Shown one piece after another: positions 1-8,392 of a DNA stretch of 41,880 nucleotides; position 1 is the stretch's first letter; every line of letters begins with the position of its first letter. Both the position numbers and the translations under genes were made by a program. Under the pieces are notes generated by a model. The model made no database searches. It was not told where the DNA came from and saw only the letters and a program-made list of their open reading frames with translations. Location: positions 1 to 41,880 of the forward strand of contig PMOK01000116.1 in the NCBI GenBank assembly GCA_003162425.1, in the 5' to 3' direction. This stretch comes from Bryobacterales bacterium. GTDB taxonomy: Bacteria; Acidobacteriota; Terriglobia; Bryobacterales; Bryobacteraceae.

Positions 1-162
1 AAACACAAAGGACTTCCCTACGACCCCGACCAGGATGGCTTCGTTTTTTCAAAAGAAGTAATTCAAGCGTTCGTCCAACGCACCACGCACCTGAATCAGG
101 CCACCCGCGTAGAAAGGTTCCTCTTCGAGCCAGCCTCCAACTCCGATCCCGCCACCAACTGA
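1..162 (+). CDS. C-terminal end of an unknown protein (partial, 5' end outside window)
   Basis: Frame 1 is open from the first base to a TGA at 160-162 and encodes 53 residues ending ...NSDPATN. I recognise no motif. The tail is polar, as expected of a C-terminus, and the reading direction matches the dehydrogenase gene that follows. A 71-bp gap with an 8-bp tandem repeat separates the two. Whether the two genes share an operon cannot be judged from this fragment. Confidence 0.5.
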   Translation, partial: KHKGLPYDPDQDGFVFSKEVIQAFVQRTTHLNQATRVERFLFEPASNSDPATN

Positions 163-181
163 GCGACAGGTCAACCTGAGA

Positions 182-217
182 AACCGAAGAACCGAAGAAC
201 CGAAGAACCGAAGAACG
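182..217. repeat. 8-bp tandem repeat AACCGAAG, four perfect copies
   Basis: Four exact copies of AACCGAAG occupy 182-213, followed by a partial copy (AAC) and GGG. The array sits between the stop at 162 and the start codon at 234, about 20 bp upstream of the latter, where a promoter or leader would be. Copy-number change by slippage could move upstream promoter elements relative to the gene; this is inference. Confidence 0.85.
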
Positions 218-233
218 GGTTTATGATAGACCA

Positions 234-2066
234 ATGCGAAGCGTTAAGCTCCAAGTCGCGCTATTCGTCCTTCCGTGCCTCGGGAGGGCAGCCGCCCCCG
301 ACGGCGGTGGCATTTACAAAGCACGTTGCGCCAGTTGCCACGACGCTGGACTCCCGCGCATCCCCACCCGCGATGCGCTCAAGACATTTTCCGCCGAGAC
401 AGTGAATCGAGCGCTCGTTAGCGGGGCCATGCGCTTTCAAGGATCGGATCTCAGCCTGGCCGAACGGCACGCGGTGGTGGAGTTTGTCACTGCCAAGAAA
501 TTCGAGCCGGAGACGGCCGCCCAGGGAACGTGTGCTGGCAAGCCGCCCGGTAAACCAATCGCAGGCGAATGGAACGGCTGGAGCTCGGATCTTGAAAACA
601 GCCGCTTCCAATCCGCGGAGTCGGCCGGCCTCGCCCCCAGCCAGGTTCCTAAACTCAAACTCAAATGGGCGTTCGGTTTTCCGGGCGATTTCGTAGCATT
701 CTCGCAGCCTTCCATTGTTCACGGAAAATTGTTTGTGGGCAGCGCCGGCGGCAAAGTGTACTCTCTGGATGCGTCAACGGGTTGCACTTATTGGGCGTTC
801 GATGCGGGTGCTGGCGTGCGGACCGCCATCTCAATCGGTCCGGGCTCAGTGGCTTATTTCGGGGACCTGCAGGCGAATGTGTACGCCGTGGATGCCGCGA
901 GCGGTGCGCAATTGTGGAAGACCCGCGTGGACGACTATGCGGGCGCTCGCATCACCGGAACTCCCAAGCTGTATGACGGAAAGCTCTATGTCCCGGTATC
1001 TTCGCACGACGAATGGACCGCCGCCGACCCTGGTCCCGAGTGCTGTAAGTTCCGCGGAAGCGTAGTGGCGCTCGAGGCGAAAACCGGCCGCCAAATCTGG
1101 AAGACCTTCACTATCGCCGACGAACCGCGCCCCACTGACAAGAAGAATAAACTGGGCAAACCGATCTGGGGACCATCCGGCGGAGGCGTCTGGTCGTCGC
1201 CGACAATCGATACCCGCAAAAATGTTCTCTATGTAGGAACGGGCGATAGCTATACCGAGCCCGCGGTGCGCACCACCGACGCCATTCTGGCAATGGATCT
1301 TACATCCGGCAAGATTGTGTGGTCACGGCAGCTCTCTGAAAAGGATGTCTGGAACACCAGTTGCCTTATCCCACCCGGCCTCAATTGCCCCGACACTCCC
1401 GGGCCCGATTTTGATTTCGGCGATTCGCCCATCCTGCGCACGCTGGCATCCGGCAAACGCGCCCTGATCGCAGGGCAGAAATCGGGTGTGGTTCACGCGC
1501 TCGATCCGGACCAGCAGGGCGAGATCTTGTGGCAATCGCGCATCGGCAAGGGCGGCGCGCTGGGTGGGATTCAGTGGGGCCCGGCCGCCGACCAGGATAC
1601 TGTTTACGCAGCGCTCTCGGACTTCGGTATTGCGATTTCCGATGCCTCCCGCATCGCAGCCAATGAAGGCTACGGCCCCGATCCCAACATTGGCGGAGGG
1701 CTGTTCGCGTTGAAAATCGCGACCGGGGAAAAGATCTGGGACACGCCTTCGCCAGGAAAAGGATGCAAGATCAAAGGCTGCAGCCCCGCGCAATCCGCTG
1801 CGGTAACAGCGATCTCAGGCGTAGTTTTTTCGGGCGCTCTGGATGGCCACCTGCGCGCCTATTCCACAAAAGATGGCGCCATCTTGTGGGACTACGATAC
1901 GCTTCGCGACTTCGACACGGTGAACATGGTTAAAGCCAAGGGAGGGTCCCTCGATGCAGCGGGCCCGGCGGTGGTGGGCGGCATGTTGTTCGTTAATTCG
2001 GGCTACGGATATTTCAATGCCATCCCAGGTAATGTGTTGCTGGCGTTTTCCGTAGATGGACGCTGA
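234..2066 (+). CDS. Secreted cytochrome c / PQQ-type beta-propeller dehydrogenase (polyvinyl-alcohol dehydrogenase-like)
   Basis: This 610-residue protein has a short signal-like N-terminus (to about residue 20), then a small cytochrome c domain with one heme-binding CxxCH motif (CASCH, around residue 33), then a PQQ-type propeller from about residue 110 to the end. The propeller carries repeats of the form A.D...G...W, such as SLDASTG, AVDAASG, ALEAKTG and AMDLTSG. A vicinal cysteine pair (ECCKFRGS) resembles the adjacent-Cys site of PQQ quinoprotein dehydrogenases. Heme fused to this propeller is the arrangement of polyvinyl-alcohol dehydrogenase, so periplasmic oxidation of an alcohol with electrons passed to the c-heme is likely; the substrate is unknown. 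The start is ATG 234 with no strong Shine-Dalgarno sequence. Its stop overlaps the next start (TGATG). A plain BamB-like propeller is less likely because of the heme motif. Confidence 0.82.
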   Translation: MRSVKLQVALFVLPCLGRAAAPDGGGIYKARCASCHDAGLPRIPTRDALKTFSAETVNRALVSGAMRFQGSDLSLAERHAVVEFVTAKKFEPETAAQGTCAGKPPGKPIAGEWNGWSSDLENSRFQSAESAGLAPSQVPKLKLKWAFGFPGDFVAFSQPSIVHGKLFVGSAGGKVYSLDASTGCTYWAFDAGAGVRTAISIGPGSVAYFGDLQANVYAVDAASGAQLWKTRVDDYAGARITGTPKLYDGKLYVPVSSHDEWTAADPGPECCKFRGSVVALEAKTGRQIWKTFTIADEPRPTDKKNKLGKPIWGPSGGGVWSSPTIDTRKNVLYVGTGDSYTEPAVRTTDAILAMDLTSGKIVWSRQLSEKDVWNTSCLIPPGLNCPDTPGPDFDFGDSPILRTLASGKRALIAGQKSGVVHALDPDQQGEILWQSRIGKGGALGGIQWGPAADQDTVYAALSDFGIAISDASRIAANEGYGPDPNIGGGLFALKIATGEKIWDTPSPGKGCKIKGCSPAQSAAVTAISGVVFSGALDGHLRAYSTKDGAILWDYDTLRDFDTVNMVKAKGGSLDAAGPAVVGGMLFVNSGYGYFNAIPGNVLLAFSVDGR

Positions 2067-2629
2067 TGGCCCCTGCCATTGTGCTGCTGGCTTCATTTGC
2101 GATTCTTCGTTTGGCGGGATTTCTCGGTGTCTCCACCCTTGATAATTGGAACCTGCCGCTTCGCATTGCGCTTTTTGTGATGTTTCTGCTCGCCGCCTCC
2201 GCGCATTGGGGACGCGGCCGCACGGACTTAATTCGCATGGTCCCTCCCGCTTTGCCGGCGCCTGCAATCATCGTTTCAATCACGGGCGTGCTCGAAATCC
2301 TGGGAGCTGTCGGACTGCTGATTCCACGGACCACCCGTGCTGCCGCGGTTTGTCTCGCAATTCTGCTGGTCGCGATGTTTCCTGCAAACATCCGAGCCGC
2401 CCGCGAACATCTTACGATGCTTGGGCGCCCCGCCACGGGGCTGGTGCTTCGAAGCGTAATGCAAGTGGTGTTTATCGGCGCTCTGGCCGCAGTTGCGGTA
2501 AGTCAACCACCCATGAATAAGCGCGTTGGAGAGTGGAAAAGGCTGTGGACATTATCCACAGCCTTAATATGGTGCGGAGAGGGGGACTTGAACCCCCACG
2601 AGATTACTCCCGCTAGCACCTCAAGCTAG
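2066..2629 (+). CDS. DoxX-like membrane protein (C-terminal end doubtful)
   Basis: The start overlaps the dehydrogenase stop by one base (TGATG), so the two are probably translationally coupled. Residues 1 to about 145 form four hydrophobic segments with short loops, the size and pattern of the DoxX/DoxD-like family. A charged pair of loops (WGRGRTDL, RAAREHL) lies between them. The open frame continues to 2629 (187 residues), but the last 40 or so residues are encoded across a hairpin terminator and into the antisense of tRNA-Leu; the tail sequence CGEGDLNPHE is the typical false translation of a tRNA-Leu. The neighbouring +1 frame has a TAA at about residue 145, where the family normally ends. 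The true C-terminus is therefore either this read-through tail or lost to a one-base indel. Function is unknown; pairing with a redox enzyme suggests a quinone- or membrane-linked role. Confidence 0.65.
   Translation: MAPAIVLLASFAILRLAGFLGVSTLDNWNLPLRIALFVMFLLAASAHWGRGRTDLIRMVPPALPAPAIIVSITGVLEILGAVGLLIPRTTRAAAVCLAILLVAMFPANIRAAREHLTMLGRPATGLVLRSVMQVVFIGALAAVAVSQPPMNKRVGEWKRLWTLSTALIWCGEGDLNPHEITPASTSS
2539..2565 (-). terminator. Intrinsic terminator after tRNA-Leu (hairpin plus T run)
   Basis: This is a perfect 11-bp stem, AAGGCTGTGGA, with a 5-nt loop. Read on the minus strand it is followed by TTTT, so it fits termination of secG/tRNA-Leu transcripts. It lies 4 bp beyond the encoded CCA end. 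On the plus strand it lies inside the dubious tail of the DoxX-like frame and may also stop that transcript. Confidence 0.75.
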
Positions 2630-2656
2630 TGCGTCTGCCAATTCCGCCACCTCCGC
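2570..2656 (-). tRNA. tRNA-Leu (anticodon GAG), CCA encoded
   Basis: On the minus strand the sequence folds as a class II tRNA. The acceptor stem starts GCGGAGG and closes with CTCCGC plus discriminator A. The anticodon stem CTAGC/GCTAG holds the loop TTGAGGT with anticodon GAG. A long variable arm follows, then a T arm with GTTCAAGTC. The CCA end is encoded at 2570-2572. It follows secG by 15 bp on the same strand, the same order as secG-leuU (also GAG) in E. coli, so co-transcription is likely. A terminator hairpin follows directly. Confidence 0.96.
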
Positions 2657-2671
2657 GTGGCTCCAAACCCG

Positions 2672-3115
2672 TTATTTCTTCGTTGGCGCCGGGGGCTGCT
2701 TGGCCGGCGGTTGCTGGCCGGCGGGCGGCTTGGTCCCAGGCTGGCTGGGTAAGTTGAGCGGTATCGTCCTCGGTGTGCCACCTTCCGGCGTTACCGTGAC
2801 GGACGGTGTCCCAGTTGGTTTAGCTGGCCCCGTTTTGGCCGCCGGCGCTTTCTGCCGTTCCAGAACGCTACCCGAAGCAGTGGCGTTTCGCGTCGCCAGG
2901 ATCGCAAGCGTGAGCGAGGTCACCATGAATACCGCCGCGGCGATGGTGGTGGCCTTCGAGAGAACCGTCGCCGAACCGCGCGGGCCGAAAGCTGTCTGCG
3001 ACCCCATTCCGCCGAACGCACCCGCCAAATCCGCTGCCTTGCCGCTTTGCAGCAGCACCACCACCACCAAAAAGAAACAAACGATTACGTGAATAATTGT
3101 CAGTACGATAGTCAT
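2672..3115 (-). CDS. secG: SecG, preprotein translocase subunit
   Basis: This 147-residue protein starts [10 protein letters not shown]. The first hydrophobic helix (residues 2-23) is followed by [16 protein letters not shown] and then the FGPRG region before a second membrane helix near residues 50-70. These are the conserved features of SecG, the small accessory subunit of the SecYEG channel. Residues from about 80 are an added Pro/Thr/Lys-rich tail (TKK at the end), longer than the roughly 75-110 residues usual for the family. I chose the ATG at 3115 rather than an in-frame start at 3148 because GGGAG lies about 6 bp upstream of it. The gene is followed by tRNA-Leu and a terminator, giving a short bicistronic unit. 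Confidence 0.93.
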   Translation of the reverse strand: MTIVLTIIHVIVCFFLVVVVLLQSGKAADLAGAFGGMGSQTAFGPRGSATVLSKATTIAAAVFMVTSLTLAILATRNATASGSVLERQKAPAAKTGPAKPTGTPSVTVTPEGGTPRTIPLNLPSQPGTKPPAGQQPPAKQPPAPTKK

Positions 3116-3182
3116 CCGAACTCCCGGGAAACCGCCGGTCTTCCTCAATGTTGGGGATGTGAACGGGCGTTAGCTCCCTTCC

Positions 3183-3188
3183 AGTATA
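3183..3188 (-). promoter_or_regulatory. Possible -10 box (TATACT) for secG
   Basis: On the minus strand a TATACT hexamer within TTTTATACTGG lies about 70 bp upstream of the secG start. No good -35 match stands at 16-18 bp, so this is only a plausible promoter core in the divergent gap between secG and the broken nuclease gene. Confidence 0.35.
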
Positions 3189-3250
3189 AAACAAAGCCGG
3201 AAGCGTTTGCGTTTCCCGGCCAGCCCTGAAAAACTGGTGCAAGAGGTTTG

Positions 3251-3849
3251 ATGTTCCGCTCCGGCCCTTCCATCCTGGCACTGACGATTGCCTTGACGGG
3301 AGCAGCCGATTCCCCGCCGGTTGATCCGCTGGAGATATCCACTCCGGAAGCTATGCCGCAACAGTCTCTCCCAGCCCCAGCGCAAGGATCCTCAGCTGGA
3401 ATATCGACCGCGGCCAGCACTTCAAAGGCATCGTGGCCGCCATGCGGGAAACCCATCCGGACCTCTGTATCTTCCAAGAAGTGGACTTGGGCGCGCGCCG
3501 CACGCACGGAGAAGATGTGGCGCAGGAGCTCGCCAAGACTTTCGGGATGAATTACACTTTCGCGCCGGAGTTTCGGGAGCTGGGCCAAAGCACGGCGGAA
3601 GGTCCTGCTTATCATGGCGAGGCTATCCTCACCAATGCCGATCCGCGCTTCGCGCATCTTGCGGTTCACTCATCAATCGGGCTTCTGGAAGCCGCGCCCA
3701 TTGGCGGGCGGCGCATTCGAACGCACATTATTATTGGCGCGCTGGACTGGATTTTCGTACGCGGCCCAATCACGTGCGAGGGCGCCGAAGTCCACAGCGA
3801 CTTTCATGCTTCCGACCATTTCCCCATCTCGGCGGAACCGCACTTCTAG
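3251..3849 (+). pseudogene. Endonuclease/exonuclease/phosphatase family protein, broken by frameshift and internal deletion
   Basis: An ATG at 3251 behind AAGAGG begins a signal-peptide-like segment (MFRSGPSILALTIALTGAA) in frame 2. The family core is in frame 1: RILSWNIDRG then IFQEVDLG (the metal-binding E), then LDWIFVRG and the catalytic HASDHFPI motif at the end. Frame 1 has a TGA at 3322, so the N-terminus and core are out of frame, with the break between about 3320 and 3385. The core is also too short: between AILTNADP and LDWIF, the segment that normally carries the NxH and GDxN motifs is missing, roughly 80-100 residues. Both defects point to a dead gene rather than a sequencing error. 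Family members cleave phosphodiesters in nucleic acids or lipids; this copy should be inactive. Confidence 0.8.
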
Positions 3850-4054
3850 TGTTGGGAGGGCAATCCTGCCCCACTATTCCCGATGCAATCGTCCATGTGC
3901 ATGCGAATTGGTTTGATCGAACTCCGGATGCTCAATGAGTATCAGCAATCGATCGAATAAGAATTGTTCACACGGATGTAATCACCTGTTAACTAAGCGC
4001 TGCTAGACTCTCGTAACGAGTCCCAGTCGTACTCTCCTGTAACGAGGTGAATCT

Positions 4055-7000
4055 ATGAATCTTCGACACATTGCTACCACTTTCTGCGCCTTGATTCTGA
4101 TGGCGGGTACAGCGCTAACTCAGGTGAACACCGCCAGCCTGACCGGTTTGGTTAAGGATTCGAGCGATGCGCTGGTCGCCGGCGCGAAAGTGTCCGCGCA
4201 AAATGTATCTACCGGCGCTGAGCGCTCCACCGAAACAAACGGCCAGGGCTACTATTTTCTGGCGGATTTGCCGGTGGGTGAATGGGAGATCTCGATCGAA
4301 AAAACCGGGTTCCAGAAAGCCGTCAGCCGGATCACTCTCGACGCGACAGAAAAGGGCCGTCAGGATTTCGCGCTCGCCGTGGGCACCGTGGCCACAGTTG
4401 CAACGGTGCAGGCTGCCGCGCCATTACTTTCCACCGAAGATGCATCCATCGGCACAGTGGTGGACAACAAGTACGTGACGGAGTATCCGTTGTTGCTGCG
4501 AAGCTGGGACGATCTGGTGAATCTGGTGGCCGGCGTACAAGGGCAGCGCTACACGGATCAGGGCGGCAGCACCAGCGCCGGCCGCACTGGCGGATTCAAC
4601 GTGCATGGCATCCGCCAGCTCGAGAACAACTTCCTTCTGGACGGCATGGATAACAACTCGATCTCGGAAAACGTGCAGGAGTTGACTACGCAGGTAGCTC
4701 GTCCCTCGGTGGACGCACTGCAGGAGTTCAAGATCATCACCAATCCCTATTCGGCCGAATACAGCCGAGGCGGCGCGGTGATCAGCGTGATCAGCAAGGG
4801 CGGCACGAACGAATACCACGGCACGCTTTACGAGTATCTTCGCAATCGCGACACGGACGCGAACGATTTCTTTTCCAACCGGCAGGGCCTCGCAAAGCCT
4901 GAGAACATTCGCAATCAGTTTGGCGGCAACCTGGGCGGTCCCATCAAGAAGAACAAGCTCTTCGCGTTTTTCGACGAGGAATCTACGCGCATCATCACCG
5001 GACAATTGCGTAGCGGCACCGTGCCGGTGGATACAGAGCGGGTCGGCAATTTCAGCGTAGCGGCCGGAGCCGCGGTCCACACCACGTATCCCACCATTTA
5101 TCAGGATGGCGCGCCCGTTCCGAATAACATGATTCCATCCAGCAGCATTTCGCCGGTGGCCTCCGCCATCATGGCGCTCTTTCCGCAGCCGACGGTGGCT
5201 GGCGCCGAGCTCAACAACTATTTCCGGAATGCCGGCCTGACGGACAACACGGACCGTTATTCGACGCGGGTGGACTGGCAGGCTTCGGATAACGATACCG
5301 TGTTCACGCGCTATACCTGGAGCAATCGCGATCGCAACAGCCCCGGACTTTTCCCTGGCATCGCGGACGGCACGCAGTCCTCTTCACAGGGAAAATATCA
5401 TCTGACGGCAGATCTGGCGGTAATCGGCTGGACGCGGCCGATCAGCGCTTCTGTTGTGAACGAATTGCGCATTGGCTACGAGCACGACAACTCTTACGCT
5501 CAGCAGGAGCCGTTCGGACAATCGGGTGGCAACCTAGTGCCGGGAGTTCCCGACAATCCGGCGTTCGCCGGCGGCGTCACCATGATCACGTTCGCCAACC
5601 TCAACACGTTTATCGGATCGCCGAACTTCTTGCCGAAATTCCAGAAGACCCAGCAGTGGCAGTTTGGCGATACCGTGTCGTGGAGCCGCGGCCGGCATCA
5701 CTTCAAGTTCGGCGCCGACGTGCACGCTCCGCAAACGGACAATTTCCAGGACGTGCCCGGCCTGCGTGGCGCTCTCACTTTCGACAAAATCTTCACCTGC
5801 GAGCGCAGTGCAAAAAATCAATGCGTCGCCGGCACTGGATATCCGTACGCCGATTTTCTCTTGGGCGATCCGCAGACCGCAATGCTCTCGAACCAGTTCG
5901 AGGTGAATCAAAAATGGTACTGGGTCGATTTCTTCGCGCAGGACGATTTCAAGGTGACCGAACGCTTGACCCTGAATCTCGGCGTGCGCTATGACTTCTC
6001 GTCGCCCGTTTGGGAAGGCAATAACCATCTGTCAAATTTCGACCCGGCTGGAAGCGGGTCAATCATCATGGCTTCTAGCGGATCGCTCGAAGCTCGCACG
6101 CTGGTTCAACCGCAGAAATTGGACTTTTCGCCCCGCGTAGGGTTCGCGTTTGAACTGACGCCGAAAACCGTGCTACGCGGCGGATACGGAATGTTCTACG
6201 TGCCGTTCGATCGCGCGGGCAGCGAAAATCAGCTCGCGCTGAATCCGCCCGGATTCATCAACAACAACATTTCGCTCGCCTCCACCGCATTGGCCCCGGT
6301 TTTTCCTCTCGATTCGGGATTTCCCGCCACGTTCCTGAATCCAGCCGACATCAACTATAAGTTTCTGCACATCCGCACGACGAATCCACAGGATCCGCGG
6401 CCTTACGTCCAACAATGGAGCATCGGGTTCCAGCGCGAGCTGACCCACAACTTTTTCCTCGAAGCCGATTATGTGGGCAGCAAGGGAACGCATCTGCTGA
6501 CGCTGAGCGATCTCAATCAGTTTGTGAACAACGGACAGCAGGTGCTGCTCAACACGAATCATCAGCCTGTACTGCCGTATCCCAACTTTGGCCTCCTCGA
6601 ATATTCGCAGAACGACGGCAACTCCAGATATAACGGACTGGATGTAACCCTGGAGCGCCGCTTCACCGCGGGCCTGAGCATGCGCCTGGCGTACACCTGG
6701 TCGAAATCGATTGACGATACCGCCGAGGAGCTTTCAGTGTTAGGCTCGAACGCGTTCTCGCAGATCACCAACAACCAGCAAGCGTGGCGCGGTCCCAGCG
6801 ATTTCGACGTTCCGCAGCGCGTCGTTGTTAGCTGGGTTTATGAGCTGCCCTTCGGTAAGGGCAAGCCGTGGGCTTCGAGCGGCGTGGTTTCGAAAATCGT
6901 GGGCGGATTCCAGGCTGCCGGCGCGTATACGTACTCGGCCGGCCGGCCCTTCACTGCGTTCGCCAGTTCCAACAACAGCTCCATCGACATCGGAGAGGAG

Positions 7001-7378
7001 CAAGCGCTTCCCAATGTGATCGGTACGCCGGTAATGGACGACAATGTCAATTGCTGGTTCTATACGACTGCCAATTCGAAATGCAAGGGGTTCACCGGCA
7101 CAAACGCGTTTAGCATTCCCTCGCCCGGCGTCTTCGGTAACTCGGGCCGCAACAGCCTTCGAGGGCCGGCATTGCAGTATCTGGATCTTTCGGTCTCGCG
7201 CAATTTCCTGTTCACCGAGCGGATGAAGCTGCAGTTTCGCGCTGAAGCGTTTAACTTGACGAACACCGTGGCGTTCGGATTGCCGAACTCGAACGTTAGC
7301 GGCGGCTCGCCGGGCGTCATCACATCGCTCGCGGCGGATCCACGCATTATGCAGTTTGCGTTGCGGTTTAGTTTCTAG
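4055..7378 (+). CDS. TonB-dependent receptor, Oar-like, with carboxypeptidase-regulatory N-terminal domain
   Basis: This 1107-residue outer-membrane protein has a signal peptide (residues 1 to about 22, ending TALTQ). A carboxypeptidase-regulatory-like beta-sandwich spans about 25-105 (GLVKDSSDALVAGAKV, TNGQGYY, LPVGEWEI). A plug domain covers about 115-250 (FNVHGIRQLENNFLLDGMD, NPYSAEYSRGGAVISVISKGG). The rest is a long beta-barrel ending in the aromatic FALRFSF, the expected C-terminal outer-membrane signal. The length and layout match the Oar-type receptors that are strongly expanded in Acidobacteriota. These import or bind bulky substrates such as oligosaccharides or peptides in related phyla; the ligand here is unknown. 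The start ATG has GAGGTGA 5 bp upstream. It stands alone with no adjacent SusD-like or TonB gene. Confidence 0.93.
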   Translation: MNLRHIATTFCALILMAGTALTQVNTASLTGLVKDSSDALVAGAKVSAQNVSTGAERSTETNGQGYYFLADLPVGEWEISIEKTGFQKAVSRITLDATEKGRQDFALAVGTVATVATVQAAAPLLSTEDASIGTVVDNKYVTEYPLLLRSWDDLVNLVAGVQGQRYTDQGGSTSAGRTGGFNVHGIRQLENNFLLDGMDNNSISENVQELTTQVARPSVDALQEFKIITNPYSAEYSRGGAVISVISKGGTNEYHGTLYEYLRNRDTDANDFFSNRQGLAKPENIRNQFGGNLGGPIKKNKLFAFFDEESTRIITGQLRSGTVPVDTERVGNFSVAAGAAVHTTYPTIYQDGAPVPNNMIPSSSISPVASAIMALFPQPTVAGAELNNYFRNAGLTDNTDRYSTRVDWQASDNDTVFTRYTWSNRDRNSPGLFPGIADGTQSSSQGKYHLTADLAVIGWTRPISASVVNELRIGYEHDNSYAQQEPFGQSGGNLVPGVPDNPAFAGGVTMITFANLNTFIGSPNFLPKFQKTQQWQFGDTVSWSRGRHHFKFGADVHAPQTDNFQDVPGLRGALTFDKIFTCERSAKNQCVAGTGYPYADFLLGDPQTAMLSNQFEVNQKWYWVDFFAQDDFKVTERLTLNLGVRYDFSSPVWEGNNHLSNFDPAGSGSIIMASSGSLEARTLVQPQKLDFSPRVGFAFELTPKTVLRGGYGMFYVPFDRAGSENQLALNPPGFINNNISLASTALAPVFPLDSGFPATFLNPADINYKFLHIRTTNPQDPRPYVQQWSIGFQRELTHNFFLEADYVGSKGTHLLTLSDLNQFVNNGQQVLLNTNHQPVLPYPNFGLLEYSQNDGNSRYNGLDVTLERRFTAGLSMRLAYTWSKSIDDTAEELSVLGSNAFSQITNNQQAWRGPSDFDVPQRVVVSWVYELPFGKGKPWASSGVVSKIVGGFQAAGAYTYSAGRPFTAFASSNNSSIDIGEEQALPNVIGTPVMDDNVNCWFYTTANSKCKGFTGTNAFSIPSPGVFGNSGRNSLRGPALQYLDLSVSRNFLFTERMKLQFRAEAFNLTNTVAFGLPNSNVSGGSPGVITSLAADPRIMQFALRFSF

Positions 7379-7391
7379 GAGTTATTCAAAG

Positions 7392-7437
7392 GTCTCGACA
7401 CGAGTGTCGAGACGGCACGCAGGAGTGCGTGCGCCAC
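7392..7437. repeat. Double-hairpin palindromic repeat, family A copy 1
   Basis: Hairpin one is a 10-bp stem GTCTCGACAC / GTGTCGAGAC with loop GA. Hairpin two is GCACGCA / TGCGTGC with loop GGAG, followed by GCCAC. It lies just after the receptor stop. Two related copies are at 16177-16222 and 23739-23783. Hairpin two is nearly constant, while hairpin one changes sequence but stays paired. Confidence 0.85.
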
Positions 7438-7509
7438 AAATCTTCACTGACTACCGTGCTCCATAGGCATTGACAAATACCAGCAGCAGGCCGACGTGGG
7501 CGTCGACCG

Positions 7510-7531
7510 CGGACCAGGGGGTCCGCCCCAC
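7510..7531. repeat. Single-hairpin repeat with GTGGGGC flank (family C-like)
   Basis: On the minus strand GTGGGGC is followed by a stem GCGGACC / GGTCCGC. This is the same layout as the GTGGGGC-plus-stem half of the element at 26865-26953 but with a different stem sequence. It sits immediately downstream of the rhodanese stop. There is no T run, so it is not a canonical terminator. Confidence 0.5.
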
Positions 7532-8392
7532 TTAACCGCGCTCGATCGGGGCGCCCACCAGGTTGCCCCACTCGGTCCAGGAGCCGTCGTAGTTCGCTAC
7601 GTTCGGGATGCCCAGCAGGTACTTCAACACAAACCAGGTGTGGCTGGATCGTTCGCCGATGCGGCAATAGGTGATCACTGGCGTGGTTTCGGTGACGCCT
7701 TCGGCGCCGTAAATCTTCTGCAATTCCTCGATCGGCTTGAAAGTGCCATCATCGTTGCACGATCTGCTCCAGCAAACACCATGCGCGCCGGGGATGTGGC
7801 CGCCGCGCTGGCAGGTTTCCAGCAGGCCCGGAGGCGCCAGAAGCTCGCCGGTGAATTCTTGTGGACTACGGACGTCGATCAGCACCGCGCTGGCTGTCTT
7901 TTCCACTTGCTGCACTTGCGCAAGGAAGGATCGGAGCGAAAGATCCGGACCGCTCGCAATGTACGGCCGCTGGCTGGGCGCAGCGGTATGGGGCTCAGTA
8001 TCCATATTGGTCACTACGTCGCGGCCTTCCGCCAACCACTTCTTACGCCCGCCATCCATAATGCGAACGTCCGCGTGGCCATAAATCTTCATCTGCCAGA
8101 ATGCCCAGGCAGCGAACCAGTTGTTGTTGTCACCGTACAAAACCACAGTGGTGTCGTTATCGATCCCGGATCGAGTCATCAACCACTCGAACTGCGCTTT
8201 CGGCAATATGTCGCGAATCAGGGTATCGCACAGCTCGGTGTGCCAGGCCCAGGCGATCGCGCCCGGCACGTGGCCTTCGTCATACGTCTTGCTGTCGACG
8301 TCCACTTCAACGACCCGGACATTCGGCTCGCTCGAATGCTTCGAAACCCAATCCGTACTCACCAGAACTTCGGGATGTGCGTAAGTACCCAC
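7532..8392 (-). CDS. Thiosulfate/3-mercaptopyruvate-type sulfurtransferase (tandem rhodanese)
   Basis: This 286-residue protein has the normal length for the two-domain family. The N-terminal inactive rhodanese domain (about 8-130) contains YDEGHVPGAI and VVLYGDNNN. The C-terminal domain (about 160-280) contains LIDVRSPQEF, GGHIPGA and the active-site loop CRIGER with catalytic Cys243. The CRxGxR loop resembles the thiosulfate-using subgroup more than the CGSGVT loop of mercaptopyruvate enzymes. It would transfer sulfane sulfur from thiosulfate to cyanide or another thiophile in the cytoplasm; no signal peptide is seen. The start is GTG, whose G is the last base of the rng stop codon (TAGTG), so translation is probably coupled to the RNase gene. 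Confidence 0.92.
   Translation of the reverse strand: MGTYAHPEVLVSTDWVSKHSSEPNVRVVEVDVDSKTYDEGHVPGAIAWAWHTELCDTLIRDILPKAQFEWLMTRSGIDNDTTVVLYGDNNNWFAAWAFWQMKIYGHADVRIMDGGRKKWLAEGRDVVTNMDTEPHTAAPSQRPYIASGPDLSLRSFLAQVQQVEKTASAVLIDVRSPQEFTGELLAPPGLLETCQRGGHIPGAHGVCWSRSCNDDGTFKPIEELQKIYGAEGVTETTPVITYCRIGERSSHTWFVLKYLLGIPNVANYDGSWTEWGNLVGAPIERG

Noticed and set aside
7392..7437. CRISPR-like or terminator role for the double-hairpin repeats
   Set aside because: The copies are dispersed singly with no spacers, and there is no T run after the stems on the gene strand.
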